64,000 nucleotides of DNA, from contig NZ_JARZAJ010000030.1 in assembly GCF_029892105.1 (NCBI RefSeq), forward strand, positions 1 to 64,000. Reading direction: 5' to 3'. This DNA comes from Kitasatospora sp. GP82 (GTDB lineage Bacteria; Actinomycetota; Actinomycetes; Streptomycetales; Streptomycetaceae). Of this stretch, positions 52,063 to 61,499 are shown piece by piece. The notes under the pieces are model-generated. The model searched no databases. It saw only the letters and a program-made list of their open reading frames with translations, and had not been told where the DNA came from. A program made the translations under genes and the position numbers. Within the stretch, counting starts at the first letter, position 1, and every line of letters begins with the position of its first letter.

Positions 52063-54419
52063 GCACTCGCACCATCCAGGGTCAGAAGAACCTCCAGGAC
52101 ATCCGCCAGGCGAGCAAGGACGGCATCGGCGGCTCACCGCTGCGCCCGGACGGCACGCTGAAGGTCAGGGGCGAGTTCGCGTACTCGTCCGACATGTGGC
52201 ACGAGGACATGCTCTGGGGCATGGCCCTGCGCTCGCCGCATCCGAGGGCCGACATCCTCTCGGTGGACATCTCCGAGGCCCTCAAGGTGCCCGGCGTCTA
52301 CGCGGTCCTCACGCACAACGACATCCCGGGCTCCAAGTACTACGGCCTGGAGATCCAGGACCAGCCGGCCCTGGCCATCGACAAGGTCCGCTACCACGGT
52401 GAGGCGATCGCCCTCGTCGCGGCCGACCACCCGGAGACGGCCCGCCGCGCGGTGAAGAAGATCAAGGTCGAGTACGAGGTGCTCGCCCCGATCGTCACCG
52501 AGGAGCAGTGCCTCAACCCCGAGGTGTACGGCTACGTCCACGAGCCGCACGAGTACAAGTCGCACGGCTCCGGCAACATCGTGCACTCGCAGAAGCTGGT
52601 CTCCGGCGGCGGTGTCACCGACGAGATCCGCGCCCTGGCCGACGTGATCGTCAAGGGCGACTACGAGGTCGGCATGCAGGACCAGGCCTTCCTCGGCCCC
52701 GAGTCCGGACTGGCCGTGCCCGCCGAGGACGGTGGCATCGACCTCTACGTCGCCACCCAGTGGCTGCACGTGGACCGCCAGCAGATGGCCCCCGTGCTCG
52801 CCCTGCCCGAGGAGAAGGTCCGCCTGACCCTCGCCGGCGTCGGCGGCGCCTTCGGCGGCCGCGAGGACCTGTCGATGCAGATCCACGCCTGCCTGCTGGC
52901 CCAGCACACCGGCAAGCCCGTCAAGATCGTCTACTCCCGCGACGAGTCCTTCTTCGGCCATGTGCACCGCCACCCGGCGAAGATGACCTACGAGCACGGT
53001 GCCACCCGCGACGGCAAGCTGGTCTTCGCCGACGCCCGGATCGTGCTGGACGGCGGTGCGTACGCCTCCGCCTCGCCCGCCGTCGTCGGCAACGCGGCCT
53101 CGCTGGGCCACGGCCCGTACGTCATCCCGAACGTACGGATGGAGGCCATCGCCCTCTACAGCAACAACCCGTCCTGCGGCGCCATGCGCGGCTTCGGTGC
53201 GGTGCAGGCGGCGTTCGCCTACGAGTCGCAGATGGACAAGCTGGCCGCCGAGCTGGGCATGGACCCGGTCGAGCTGCGCCAGCTGAACGCGATGGCCGAG
53301 GGCGACTACATGCCCACCGGACAGCAGATCGACTCCCCGGCCCCGGTCGCCGAACTGCTCCAGCGGGTCAAGGACATGCCGCTCCCGCCGCCGCTGGACC
53401 TCGACAACCTCGACATCCGGCAGATCCCCGGTGCGCTGTCCAACACCTCCCACGGTGAGGGCATCGTCCGCGGCATCGGCTACTCGGTCGGGATCAAGAA
53501 CGTCGGCTTCTCCGAGGGCTTCGACGACTACTCCACCGCCCGGGTGCGGATCGAGGTCATCGGCGGCGAGCCGGTCGCCATGGTGCACACCGCGATGGCC
53601 GAGGTCGGCCAGGGCGGCGTCACCGTGCACGCCCAGATCGTGCGGACCGAGCTCGGTGTCGAGCAGGTCACCATCCACCCGGCCAACACCGAGGTCGGCT
53701 CGGCAGGTTCGACCTCCGCCTCGCGTCAGACGTACATGACCGGTGGCGCGGTAAAGCTGGCCGCCGAGGCGGTCAAGCAGGCCGTCATCGACAAGGGCCG
53801 CCGCCGCTACGGCTGGACCCAGAACGACCTGACGCTGGCCGGCGGCAAGGTGGTCTCCGAGTCCCAGGGCTCGCTGATCTCCATCGTCGACCTGCTGGGC
53901 GACGAGGCGATCGACCTCACCCGTGAGCACCACCACCGTCCGACCGTCCCGTTCGACAAGGAGACCGGACAGGGCTTCGGCCACGTCCAGTACACCTTCT
54001 GCGCCAACCGCGCGGTGGTCGACGTGGACGTCGAGCTCGGCCTGGTCAAGGTGGTCGAGCTGACCGCCGCCCAGGACGTCGGCAAGGCGCTCAACCCGCT
54101 CTCGGTGGTCGGCCAGATCCAGGGAGGCTGCACCCAGGCGCTCGGCCTGGCAGTGATGGAGGAGATCATCGTCAAGGACGGGAAGGTGCGCAACGCCTCC
54201 TTCACCGACTACCTGATCCCCACCATCCTGGACACCCCGCCGATCCCGGTGGACGTCCTGGAACTTCCGGACCCGCACGCCCCGTACGGGCTGCGCGGCG
54301 TCGGCGAGGCCCCCACCGTCTCCGCCACGCCGTCGATCGTCGCCGCGATCCGCGCCGCGACCGGTCTGGCGCTCAACCGGATTCCGGTCCGGCCCGAGCA
54401 CCTCACCGGCACGCTCTGA
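52059..54419 (+). CDS. Xanthine dehydrogenase molybdopterin-binding subunit
   Basis: 786 residues. The N-terminal hammerhead domain reads LRPDGTLKVRGEFAYSSDMW and LWGMALRSPHPRADILSVDI. The molybdopterin domain has GVGGAFGGREDLSMQIHACL, CGAMRGFGAVQAAFAYESQM and MAEVGQGGVTVHAQIV. The catalytic Glu lies in GLRGVGEAPTVSATPS near the end. It oxidises hypoxanthine or xanthine towards urate. With its two partners it forms the complete enzyme, and the permease and XdhC genes downstream complete the pathway unit. Confidence 0.95.
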   Translation: MSTRTIQGQKNLQDIRQASKDGIGGSPLRPDGTLKVRGEFAYSSDMWHEDMLWGMALRSPHPRADILSVDISEALKVPGVYAVLTHNDIPGSKYYGLEIQDQPALAIDKVRYHGEAIALVAADHPETARRAVKKIKVEYEVLAPIVTEEQCLNPEVYGYVHEPHEYKSHGSGNIVHSQKLVSGGGVTDEIRALADVIVKGDYEVGMQDQAFLGPESGLAVPAEDGGIDLYVATQWLHVDRQQMAPVLALPEEKVRLTLAGVGGAFGGREDLSMQIHACLLAQHTGKPVKIVYSRDESFFGHVHRHPAKMTYEHGATRDGKLVFADARIVLDGGAYASASPAVVGNAASLGHGPYVIPNVRMEAIALYSNNPSCGAMRGFGAVQAAFAYESQMDKLAAELGMDPVELRQLNAMAEGDYMPTGQQIDSPAPVAELLQRVKDMPLPPPLDLDNLDIRQIPGALSNTSHGEGIVRGIGYSVGIKNVGFSEGFDDYSTARVRIEVIGGEPVAMVHTAMAEVGQGGVTVHAQIVRTELGVEQVTIHPANTEVGSAGSTSASRQTYMTGGAVKLAAEAVKQAVIDKGRRRYGWTQNDLTLAGGKVVSESQGSLISIVDLLGDEAIDLTREHHHRPTVPFDKETGQGFGHVQYTFCANRAVVDVDVELGLVKVVELTAAQDVGKALNPLSVVGQIQGGCTQALGLAVMEEIIVKDGKVRNASFTDYLIPTILDTPPIPVDVLELPDPHAPYGLRGVGEAPTVSATPSIVAAIRAATGLALNRIPVRPEHLTGTL

Positions 54420-54673
54420 CAGACCTCCCCGGGGCAGCGACAGTCTTCCCCGCCGCCCCGGGGACGCACCACCCACACCAGGAACCCGCAATGCCTGCTC
54501 CACCCATCCGCTGCCTCTCCCACGCCGGGGTTCTGCAGCGGTGCGCACCACCACGCACCGCAGGCACTACTGAGTGCGTTCCAGTGAGTCGAACAGTCCC
54601 CCTGCGCCAACCCCTCAACTGGCCAACAGGTCGGCTCGCCCACCCCAACCCCCTTTGACACTTGGGAGTGGAC

Positions 54674-56179
54674 ATGACCAGGATCCCCACGGAGCCCGGT
54701 ACCACTGAAGAAGACAGACCCGCCGTCGACGACTCCCTCACGCCGTCCCCGGCACCATCGTCGACACCGTCCTCGAAGAACGCGCTGGACGCCTACTTCA
54801 AGATCTCCGCCCGAGGCTCCACCTTCGGCAACGAGATCCGCGGCGGCCTCACCACGTTCATGGCGATGGCCTACATCCTGCTGCTCAACCCCGTCCTGCT
54901 GGGCGGCGCGGACAAGACCGGCGCCCACCTGGACCACGCCCAGCTGACCACCGCTACCGCTCTCGCCGCAGCGGTCACCACCATCCTGATGGGTGTGGTC
55001 GGCAACGTACCGCTGGCCGTCGCCGCGGGCCTCTCGGTGTCCGGCGCGCTCGCCAACATGGTCGCCCCCCACACCACCTGGGCACAGGCCATGGGCCTGT
55101 GCGTGGTCTACGGCCTCCTGATCATGCTGCTGGTCGTCTCCGGCCTGCGCGAGAAGATCATGAACGGCATCCCGCTGCCGATCAAGCACGCGATCACCAT
55201 CGGCATCGGCCTGTTCGTCGCCCTGATCGGCCTGGTCAAGGCCGGGTTCGTGCACCACGGCCCGGACCCGTTCGGTCCGCCCGTCTCACTCGGCCCCAAC
55301 AGCGAGCTCACCGGCTGGCCGGTACTGATTTTCTCGATCACCCTGCTGGCGATCTTCGTCCTGCTGGCCCGCAAGGTCCGCGGCGCCATTCTGGTCGGCA
55401 TCGCCGGCGGCACCGTGCTCGCGTTCTTCGCCAACGCGACGGTCACCCTCAAGCCGCACACCTGGACCAGCTCCGTCCCGCAGTGGCCCGGCAGCCCGGT
55501 CTCCGCACCCGACTTCGGCCTCTTCGGCCACCTCGACCTCTTCGGCGCCTTCGGCAGCCAGGGCATGGGTGCGATCAGCGCGAGCATCGCCGTCTTCGGC
55601 CTGGTCCTGGCCGGCTTCTTCGACGCGATGGCGACCATCATCGGCGTCGGTACCGAGGCGGGTCTCGCCGACAAGCAGGGCCGGATGCCGGGTCTGTCCA
55701 AGGCCCTGTTCATCGACGGTGCGGGTGGCGCCATCGGCGGGGTCGCCGGTGCCTCGGGACAGACGGTCTTCGTCGAGTCCGCCACTGGTGTCGGTGACGG
55801 TGCCCGCACCGGCCTGGCCTCCGTGGTGACCGGATCGTTCTTCGCCCTGATGCTGTTCTTCTCCCCGCTGGCCGGCATCGTCCCGGTCGAGGTCGCCTCC
55901 GCCGCCCTCGTCGTGATCGGCTCGATGATGATGAGCCAGGCCCGGCACATCGACTGGTCGGACCGCGAGGTGGCCATCCCGGCTTTCCTGACCAGCGTGC
56001 TGATGCCCTTTACCTACAACATCACCGCCGGTGTGGCGGCCGGTGTGCTGTCATACACCGTGATCAAGGCGGGCACCGGCAAGTGGCGCGAGCCCGGTCC
56101 GCTGATGTGGATCCTGTCCGCCGTCTTCCTGGTGTACTTCGCGCTCAGCCCGATCAAGGGTCTGCTGGGTGTCCACTAG
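54674..56179 (+). CDS. NCS2-family purine permease (AzgA-like)
   Basis: 501 residues. The ATG at 54674 follows TTGGGAG at good spacing and is preferred to the GTG at 54662. A polar Ser/Pro-rich start leads to about twelve helices. Signatures are SARGSTFGNEIRGGLTTFMA, MAYILLLNPVLLGG, VGNVPLAVAAGLSVSGALAN, LPIKHAITIGIGLFVALIGL, FDAMATIIGVGTEAGL and ASGQTVFVESATGVGDGART. This is the AzgA/PbuG group, which imports hypoxanthine, guanine or adenine with protons. Its position between xdh and xdhC supports supply of purine for catabolism. Confidence 0.92.
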   Translation: MTRIPTEPGTTEEDRPAVDDSLTPSPAPSSTPSSKNALDAYFKISARGSTFGNEIRGGLTTFMAMAYILLLNPVLLGGADKTGAHLDHAQLTTATALAAAVTTILMGVVGNVPLAVAAGLSVSGALANMVAPHTTWAQAMGLCVVYGLLIMLLVVSGLREKIMNGIPLPIKHAITIGIGLFVALIGLVKAGFVHHGPDPFGPPVSLGPNSELTGWPVLIFSITLLAIFVLLARKVRGAILVGIAGGTVLAFFANATVTLKPHTWTSSVPQWPGSPVSAPDFGLFGHLDLFGAFGSQGMGAISASIAVFGLVLAGFFDAMATIIGVGTEAGLADKQGRMPGLSKALFIDGAGGAIGGVAGASGQTVFVESATGVGDGARTGLASVVTGSFFALMLFFSPLAGIVPVEVASAALVVIGSMMMSQARHIDWSDREVAIPAFLTSVLMPFTYNITAGVAAGVLSYTVIKAGTGKWREPGPLMWILSAVFLVYFALSPIKGLLGVH

Positions 56180-56188
56180 CACGACCCG

Positions 56189-56222
56189 CCGTGGTGCGGG
56201 GGCCGAGGCTCCCGCACCACGG
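56189..56222 (+). terminator. Hairpin between the purine permease and xdhC
   Basis: CCGTGGTGCGGG (56189-56200) pairs perfectly with CCCGCACCACGG (56211-56222) around a 10-base loop. It probably lowers read-through into xdhC. Confidence 0.75.
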
Positions 56223-56262
56223 CACCCCCCTTGTCCCCGACACATGTGAGGAGCCCCCCGAG

Positions 56263-57447
56263 ATGCAGGACATCGCCGAGCAGCTGCAGAGCTGGCACGC
56301 GTCGGGGCGCTCCTTCGCCGTCGCCACCGTGGTCGGCGTCTCCGGAAGCGCGCCGCGCGACCCCGGCGCCGCCCTCGCCGTGGACGCCTCCGGCGAGGCG
56401 ATCGGCTCCGTCTCCGGCGGCTGCGTCGAGGGCGCCGTGTACGAGCTCTGCCGGGAGGCCATCGCCTCCGGCGAACCCGTCCTCGAACGCTTCGGCTACA
56501 GCGACGAGGACGCCTTCGCGGTGGGTCTGACCTGCGGCGGAATCCTGGATGTCTTCGTCCAGCCGATCACCCCGGGCGCCGACGCCGCACTCGACGCCGG
56601 GATCACCTACATCGCCTCCGGCACCCCCGTCTCGCTCGCCCGCGTGATCGACGGCCCCGCCGGGCTGCTGGGCGCCACCGTCGCCGTCACTGCCGACAGC
56701 CACCACGGCACGCTCTCCCCCGCGCCGTCCACCACCGGAGCCCTGGAGCGCGCCGCCGTCGCCCAGACCCGGGCCATGCTGGACTCCGGCCGCACCGGCA
56801 GGGTCGTCCTCGGCCTGGACGGACGGCCCTGTGACGATGACGAGCAGGGCACCGTCACCTTCTTCGTGGAGTCCTACGTCCCCTCACCCCGGATGATCGT
56901 GTTCGGCGCGGTCGACTTCGCCGCGGCCGTCGTGCGGATCGGCAAGTTCCTCGGCTACCGGGTCACCGTCTGCGACGCCCGGCCGGTCTTCGCCACCGAG
57001 CGCCGCTTCCCGGACGCCGACGAGGTCGTGGTCGACTGGCCGCACCGCTACCTGGACTCCCAGCTGGAGAAGATCGACGGCCGCACCGTGCTGTGCGTAC
57101 TCACCCACGACGCCAAGTTCGACATCCCGCTGCTGGAGCGCGCTCTGCGCCTGCCGGTCGGCTACGTCGGCGCGATGGGCTCGCGGCGCACCCACCGCGA
57201 CCGCAACGCGCGCCTGCGCGAGGTCGGCCTCACCGACGCCGAGATCGCCAGGCTGCGCTCGCCGATCGGCCTGGACCTCGGCGCCCGTACCCCCGAGGAG
57301 ACGGCCGTCTCGGTCGCCGCCGAGATCATCGCGCACCGCCGGGGCGGCAGCTGCCTCCCCCTCTCCGCCGGGAACGGACCGATCCACCACGACCTGACCC
57401 GCACCGCCGACCCCGACCAGGACAAGCCCCACCCCCACGCGGCCTGA
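56263..57447 (+). CDS. xdhC: XdhC/CoxI-family maturation factor
   Basis: 394 residues. The N-terminal XdhC domain has MQDIAEQLQSWHASGRSFAV, SGSAPRDPGAALAVDASGEA, SVSGGCVEGAVYELCREAI and GLTCGGILDVFVQP, with its conserved Cys residues. The C-terminal Rossmann-like domain has RMIVFGAVDFAAAVVRIGKF, VLTHDAKFDIPLLERALRLP and VGYVGAMGSRRTHRDR. The family binds and sulfurates molybdenum cofactor and inserts it into xanthine dehydrogenase. GTGAGGAG lies nine bases before the ATG. It follows the permease after a hairpin, so its level may be kept lower than the enzyme's. Confidence 0.93.
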   Translation: MQDIAEQLQSWHASGRSFAVATVVGVSGSAPRDPGAALAVDASGEAIGSVSGGCVEGAVYELCREAIASGEPVLERFGYSDEDAFAVGLTCGGILDVFVQPITPGADAALDAGITYIASGTPVSLARVIDGPAGLLGATVAVTADSHHGTLSPAPSTTGALERAAVAQTRAMLDSGRTGRVVLGLDGRPCDDDEQGTVTFFVESYVPSPRMIVFGAVDFAAAVVRIGKFLGYRVTVCDARPVFATERRFPDADEVVVDWPHRYLDSQLEKIDGRTVLCVLTHDAKFDIPLLERALRLPVGYVGAMGSRRTHRDRNARLREVGLTDAEIARLRSPIGLDLGARTPEETAVSVAAEIIAHRRGGSCLPLSAGNGPIHHDLTRTADPDQDKPHPHAA

Positions 57448-57475
57448 TCCTGGCCCAAGCCCCACCCTGGGCCCG

Positions 57476-57529
57476 CCCGCACCTCAGACACGCGCCGCGA
57501 GGCTTCAAGCGCTTCGAGGGAGGTGCGGG
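57476..57529. terminator. Probable bidirectional terminator after xdhC
   Basis: CCCGCACCTC (57476-57485) and GAGGTGCGGG (57520-57529) are perfect complements enclosing a 34-base loop that can itself fold. It lies between the convergent xdhC and hydrolase/SDR genes. Confidence 0.5.
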
Positions 57530-57532
57530 GCG

Positions 57533-59329
57533 TCAGCCCACGTCGAGGCGGGCGGCGCGGCGCAGCAGACCCGGGGAGAGACGGCCGAGCAGGCGGGCGG
57601 CCTTGGCCTCGAAGGTGACCGGGACGACGGGTTTTCCGGTGCGTACCGCGCGGAGGATCTCGGTGGCGACCTTCTCGGGCGGGAAGCCCCGGCGGGCGTA
57701 CATCCTGGACACCCGCTCCTGTTTGGCGGCCTGCTGGGCCGGGGTGAGGCCGGAGAAGGTGGAGGTGCGGGTGATGTTGGTGTTGACGATGCCGGGGCAG
57801 ATGGCGGAGACGCGGATGCCGTGCGGGGCCAGTTCGGCGCCCAGGCACTCGGAGAGCATCAGTACGGCGGCCTTGCTGGTGGCGTATGCGGCGAGCACCT
57901 TGGAGGGCAGATAGGCGGCGGCCGAGGCCAGGTTGACGATGTGTCCGCCCGTGCCGCGTTCGGTCATCAGGGTGCCGAAGGCCCGGCAGCCGTGGATCAC
58001 GCCCCAGAGGTTGACGTCCAGGACGCGCTGCCACTCCTTCTCGGTGGTCTGCAGGAAGGTCCCGGAGTGGCCGATGCCCGCGTTGTTGACCACGACGTCC
58101 GGTACGCCGTGCTCTTCGGCCACCTGCTGGGCGAAGGCGTCCACGGCGGCGCCGTCACTGACGTCGAGGGCGTGGGCGTGGGCGCGGCCGCCGACCAGTG
58201 CGCAGAGTTCGGCGGTGCGTTCGGCGGCGGCCGGGTCGAGATCGGCGAGCAGTACGGTGGCGCCCTGCTCGGCGAAGGCGAGCGCGGTGGCCCGGCCGAT
58301 GCCGCTGCCGCCGCCGGTGATGACCACCAACTGACCGCTGTCCGGCGGCGCGTGGTCCTGCCCGGCGGCGACGCGGCCGACGAACTCCCGGACCATTCCG
58401 GCCACCACGGGGCCCTGTTCCAGCAGCGCCGACCAGTGGGTGGCGTTCACGGTGCGCCGGGTGAGCCTGGGCGCCCAGCGCTCCAGGCCCTCGGAGAGGA
58501 ACTCGCCGACGTAGTGGTCCCGGGCCAGGGTGATCAGCTGGATGGGCACCTCGGTGGGCCGCTCGCGCGGGTGGCGGACGGAGGGCCGCATATTGGCCCG
58601 GTACAGCTCGATGCCACGAACCGCGTCCCGCTTGAGCGTTGCCTGCGGGTGACCCGGGCGCGGGGTGACGCCCTCCAGGTCGCGCAGCACCCTCGGCCAG
58701 GCACGGGCCAGCCACAGGCGCCAGGCGGCGGGGGCGAGGAAGGGCAGGTGGAAGGCGGTGATGTACCAGGAGTGGGCGCCCTGGACGAGGAGTTGCCGCA
58801 CATGCCGGGGTGTCGGCCGGCGCAGGCGATGGCGGATCCAGTGGCCCGTGTGGTCGAGCGAGGGCCCGGACATGGTGGTGAAGGAGGCGATCCGCTGCTC
58901 GGCACCGGGAGCGGTGACGGCCTCCCAGGACTGCACCGAGCCCCAGTCGTGCGCCACGACGTGCACCGGGTGGTCGGGGCTGACGGCGTCGGCGACGGCG
59001 AACAGGTCGGCGCCCAGGCGGTCGAGCCGGTAGCCGGCCCGGGAGTCGGGGACGCCGGACTCCCCCGCGCCCCGGACGTCGTAGCGGACCACGTGGTGGT
59101 CCCTGGCGAGGTCGGCCGCGACGTCGTCCCAGACGACATGGGTGTCGGGGTAGCCGTGCACCAGGATCACGGTCGGGCCCTCGGGGTCGCCCTGCTCCCA
59201 GACCGCGAGCGGCAGGCCGCCGGAATCGACGGTCCGGCGCGCCGGGGCCGGGAGCGACGGGTGAGGGAGCGACGAAGAAGGAGCGTCGGCGCAGGGCACG
59301 AGCGCCCGACGGTTCCGGCGGGTGGTCAT
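57533..59329 (-). CDS. EphD-like fusion: alpha/beta hydrolase + short-chain dehydrogenase
   Basis: 598 residues, two enzymes in one chain. Residues about 30-320 are an epoxide-hydrolase-type alpha/beta hydrolase: VILVHGYPDTHVVWDDVAAD, YDVRGAGESG, nucleophile Asp in VVAHDWGSVQSWEAV and a late His in NATHWSALLEQ. Residues about 330-598 are a classical SDR: VITGGGSGIGRATALAFAEQ, NNAGIGHSG and the active-site YATSKAAVLML, with the preceding Ser in LASAAAY. The same fusion occurs in mycobacterial EphD, at the same length, where it acts on long-chain lipid substrates. It overlaps the M24 gene by four bases and belongs to a four-gene minus-strand operon. The substrate is not evident; an oxidised lipid is likely. 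Confidence 0.9.
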   Translation of the reverse strand: MTTRRNRRALVPCADAPSSSLPHPSLPAPARRTVDSGGLPLAVWEQGDPEGPTVILVHGYPDTHVVWDDVAADLARDHHVVRYDVRGAGESGVPDSRAGYRLDRLGADLFAVADAVSPDHPVHVVAHDWGSVQSWEAVTAPGAEQRIASFTTMSGPSLDHTGHWIRHRLRRPTPRHVRQLLVQGAHSWYITAFHLPFLAPAAWRLWLARAWPRVLRDLEGVTPRPGHPQATLKRDAVRGIELYRANMRPSVRHPRERPTEVPIQLITLARDHYVGEFLSEGLERWAPRLTRRTVNATHWSALLEQGPVVAGMVREFVGRVAAGQDHAPPDSGQLVVITGGGSGIGRATALAFAEQGATVLLADLDPAAAERTAELCALVGGRAHAHALDVSDGAAVDAFAQQVAEEHGVPDVVVNNAGIGHSGTFLQTTEKEWQRVLDVNLWGVIHGCRAFGTLMTERGTGGHIVNLASAAAYLPSKVLAAYATSKAAVLMLSECLGAELAPHGIRVSAICPGIVNTNITRTSTFSGLTPAQQAAKQERVSRMYARRGFPPEKVATEILRAVRTGKPVVPVTFEAKAARLLGRLSPGLLRRAARLDVG

Positions 59330-60162
59330 CGGACGGTCTCCTTGGGCTGGGTCCAGCGCCGTACGTGCGGCAGGTCGTCGTCGAGCCAGTAGGCATCGTC
59401 CTCGGTGACCACCAGCAGCTCCTCGAACTTGATGCCCACCTCGCGGAAGCCGATGTGCGGTTCCACCGCCCAGAGTCCGGGAGTCGGGGCATGGCGGGAG
59501 CTGCGGCCGTCCGCCCAGAGCGGGGAGCGGCCGTGCAGGCGTTCGCTGATCAGCTCCCGGCCCAGGGTCTGGAGGGTCCGCACGCCGAAACCGAAGAGGT
59601 TGACGCCGGCCGGGCCGCGCGCGGTCGTCCGGGTCACCTGGTGGCCGATCACCCGGCCCGGGTAGACCCGGTGCCGGTTGTCGTAGCCGTGCGCGGCGAT
59701 CTGCGCGTCCACGGCGGCGTACACCTCGTCGAGCGGCCTGCGGGCCCTGACCTCGCGCAGGATCAGCTCCCGGTACACCTGGAGGTCGGCGGCGAGCCGG
59801 TCCCAGATCGGGTTCTCGCCGACCTTGCCGCCGTAGCCGATGTCGGCGGTGTAGCCGTCCACGACCGGTGCGCAGTCCAGGACGTACGGCATGCCCTCGG
59901 CCAGGCGGCGGTTGCCGGCGAAGAACTGCAGCGGGGTGTGGAAGTGCCTGAAGGCCGTCCGGTCGCCGAACCAGGCGAACGGGACGTGGAAGAAGTCCTG
60001 TACACCCGCCGAGACCAGGCAGCGGCGCAGCTTGGTGGTGGCCTGACGCTCCGTCACCCCAGGCTCGATCCAGGCGGCCACCTGCTCGGCGCAGTGGTAC
60101 GCGAGCTGCTGGGTCTCCCGGAAGCGGTCCAGGTCACGGTCGTCGAAGGGGAAGCGCGGCAT
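59326..60162 (-). CDS. M24-family metallopeptidase-like protein
   Basis: 278 residues from the ATG at 60162. The pita-bread fold is visible with all five metal ligands: two Asp in YVLDCAPVVDGYTADIGYGG, His in GRVIGHQVTR, Glu in GLWAVEPHIGF and Glu in GIKFEELLVVTEDDAYWL. It lacks the N-terminal domain of typical Xaa-Pro peptidases, so it resembles the short methionine-aminopeptidase-like group. In actinomycetes similar genes accompany SDR and ferredoxin-reductase genes of lipid metabolism. What it cleaves, if anything, is unknown. Confidence 0.85.
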   Translation of the reverse strand: MPRFPFDDRDLDRFRETQQLAYHCAEQVAAWIEPGVTERQATTKLRRCLVSAGVQDFFHVPFAWFGDRTAFRHFHTPLQFFAGNRRLAEGMPYVLDCAPVVDGYTADIGYGGKVGENPIWDRLAADLQVYRELILREVRARRPLDEVYAAVDAQIAAHGYDNRHRVYPGRVIGHQVTRTTARGPAGVNLFGFGVRTLQTLGRELISERLHGRSPLWADGRSSRHAPTPGLWAVEPHIGFREVGIKFEELLVVTEDDAYWLDDDLPHVRRWTQPKETVR

Positions 60163-60185
60163 CGGTGAGCTCCTCACTGGTCGAG

Positions 60186-61271
60186 TCACAGATCCAGGAC
60201 GAGGGTTTCACCCTCGGCGGCTCGGGAGACGCAGGGCAGCAGGGCACCGGCGGCGTGCTCCTCCTCGGTGAGGCGGCGGTCGCGGTGCTCGGGCACACCG
60301 GAGAGCAGCTGCACCCGGCAGGTCCCGCAGAAGCCCTGATGGCAGGAGTAGGGCAGTTCGGGGCGGACCTCGCGGACCACGTCGAGCGCGGATCTGTCGG
60401 CGGGGACGGGCAGTTCGGGACCCTCGGCACCGAGGCGGACGGTGAAGGGCCTGCCGTCCGGGACCGGCGCGGCACCGAAGCGCTCGAAGTGCAGGGAACG
60501 TGCGGGCGGGGCGTCCAGGGCCGCCTGCACGGCGGCGAGCATCGGCGCCGGGCCGCAGCAGTAGACGGCGGCGCCCGCCGGGGCGTGGGCGAGCAGGTCC
60601 ACCGCGTCGGGGACGCCCCGGTCGTCGTCCGTGAGCAGGGTGACGCGGCCCGGGTCGAGGGCGCGCAGCTCGTCCGTGAAGGGCATGCTGTCGGCGCTGC
60701 GGCCGGCGTGCACGAGGTGCCAGTCGAGGCCGCTGCGGGCGGCCTGACGGGCCATCGGCAGAAGGGGGGTGATGCCTATACCGCCGGCCAGGAGGAGCAC
60801 GGCGGGCTCGGCGCAGAAGGCGAAGCCGTTGCGCGGCCGACGGGCTGTCAGCCGGGCGCCGACGTGCAGCTCGTCGTGGATCTCGACCGAGCCGCCGCCG
60901 CCGTCGGCGATCCGGCGCACGGCGATCCGGTAGGAGCGCGGGTCGGCCGGGTCGCCGCAGAGGGAGTAGTGCCGCTCGCGGCCCGAGGGGAGGGTGAGCA
61001 GCAGCCGGGCGCCGGGCTGCCAGCGGGGCAGCGGGCTGCCCGAGGGGTCGGCGAGGTGCAGCTCGACCACGTCGGTGGCGGCCGCCTCGTGCCGGGTGAC
61101 GACCAGTTGGAGGTCCGGCGTGGGGCGAGGGGCGGGGCGGCGCGGGCTGCGACGGAGCAGCGGACCGCCCAGGGCTGGGCTGTAGCGGTCGCCGAAGGCG
61201 GTGATCCGCTGGATGAAGCGGTCGGGCCTGGGGCGGCCGTAGAGGTCGGGAGGCGGGGTGGTGAGGTCCAT
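60186..61271 (-). CDS. Ferredoxin-type oxidoreductase (FMN/FAD + 2Fe-2S, VanB-like)
   Basis: 361 residues. The flavin domain contains RHYSLCGDPADPRSYRIAVR. The NAD(P)H domain has LLLAGGIGITPLLPMARQA and AVYCCGPAPMLAAVQAAL. The C-terminal plant-type ferredoxin domain has the 2Fe-2S Cys in PYSCHQGFCGTCRVQLLSG plus the later LPCVSRA. The family reduces oxygenase partners in single-component electron chains. It sits directly after the ferritin-like hydrolase gene in the operon, which makes that protein a plausible redox partner. Confidence 0.92.
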   Translation of the reverse strand: MDLTTPPPDLYGRPRPDRFIQRITAFGDRYSPALGGPLLRRSPRRPAPRPTPDLQLVVTRHEAAATDVVELHLADPSGSPLPRWQPGARLLLTLPSGRERHYSLCGDPADPRSYRIAVRRIADGGGGSVEIHDELHVGARLTARRPRNGFAFCAEPAVLLLAGGIGITPLLPMARQAARSGLDWHLVHAGRSADSMPFTDELRALDPGRVTLLTDDDRGVPDAVDLLAHAPAGAAVYCCGPAPMLAAVQAALDAPPARSLHFERFGAAPVPDGRPFTVRLGAEGPELPVPADRSALDVVREVRPELPYSCHQGFCGTCRVQLLSGVPEHRDRRLTEEEHAAGALLPCVSRAAEGETLVLDL

Positions 61272-61338
61272 CCGTTGCGGCTCCGGAACGGTGATGGGCG
61301 GGTGGAGGTGAATACCGGGCGGCCGGGGTCGGCCCTTT

Positions 61339-61478
61339 CAGGGGCGCGGGGGTTCCTGTCGATCGACTGCGTGCGCGACCAGCCATGAACGAAGGTGCAC
61401 GGTTTCTCGCGCAGTCCCCCGCACCCCTGGGTGGTGATTGGCTGATCACGCGGATTCCGTTGAGGCGGTGCACGGTTT
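61339..61478. repeat. Dispersed streptomycete-type repeat with hairpin
   Basis: CAGGGGCGCGGGGG (61339-61352) pairs, with one mismatch, with CCCCCGCACCCCTG (61416-61429). Between them is GACTGCGTGCGCGACCAGCC, similar to the palindrome at 48557-48680. GGTGCACGGTTT occurs twice (61394-61405 and 61467-61478). CGCGCAGTCCCCCGCACCCC here recurs as CGCGCAGTTCCTCGCGCCCC at 63959. It lies between two operon genes. Confidence 0.6.
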
Positions 61479-61499
61479 CCCGCGTCCCTGGGGCATGAG

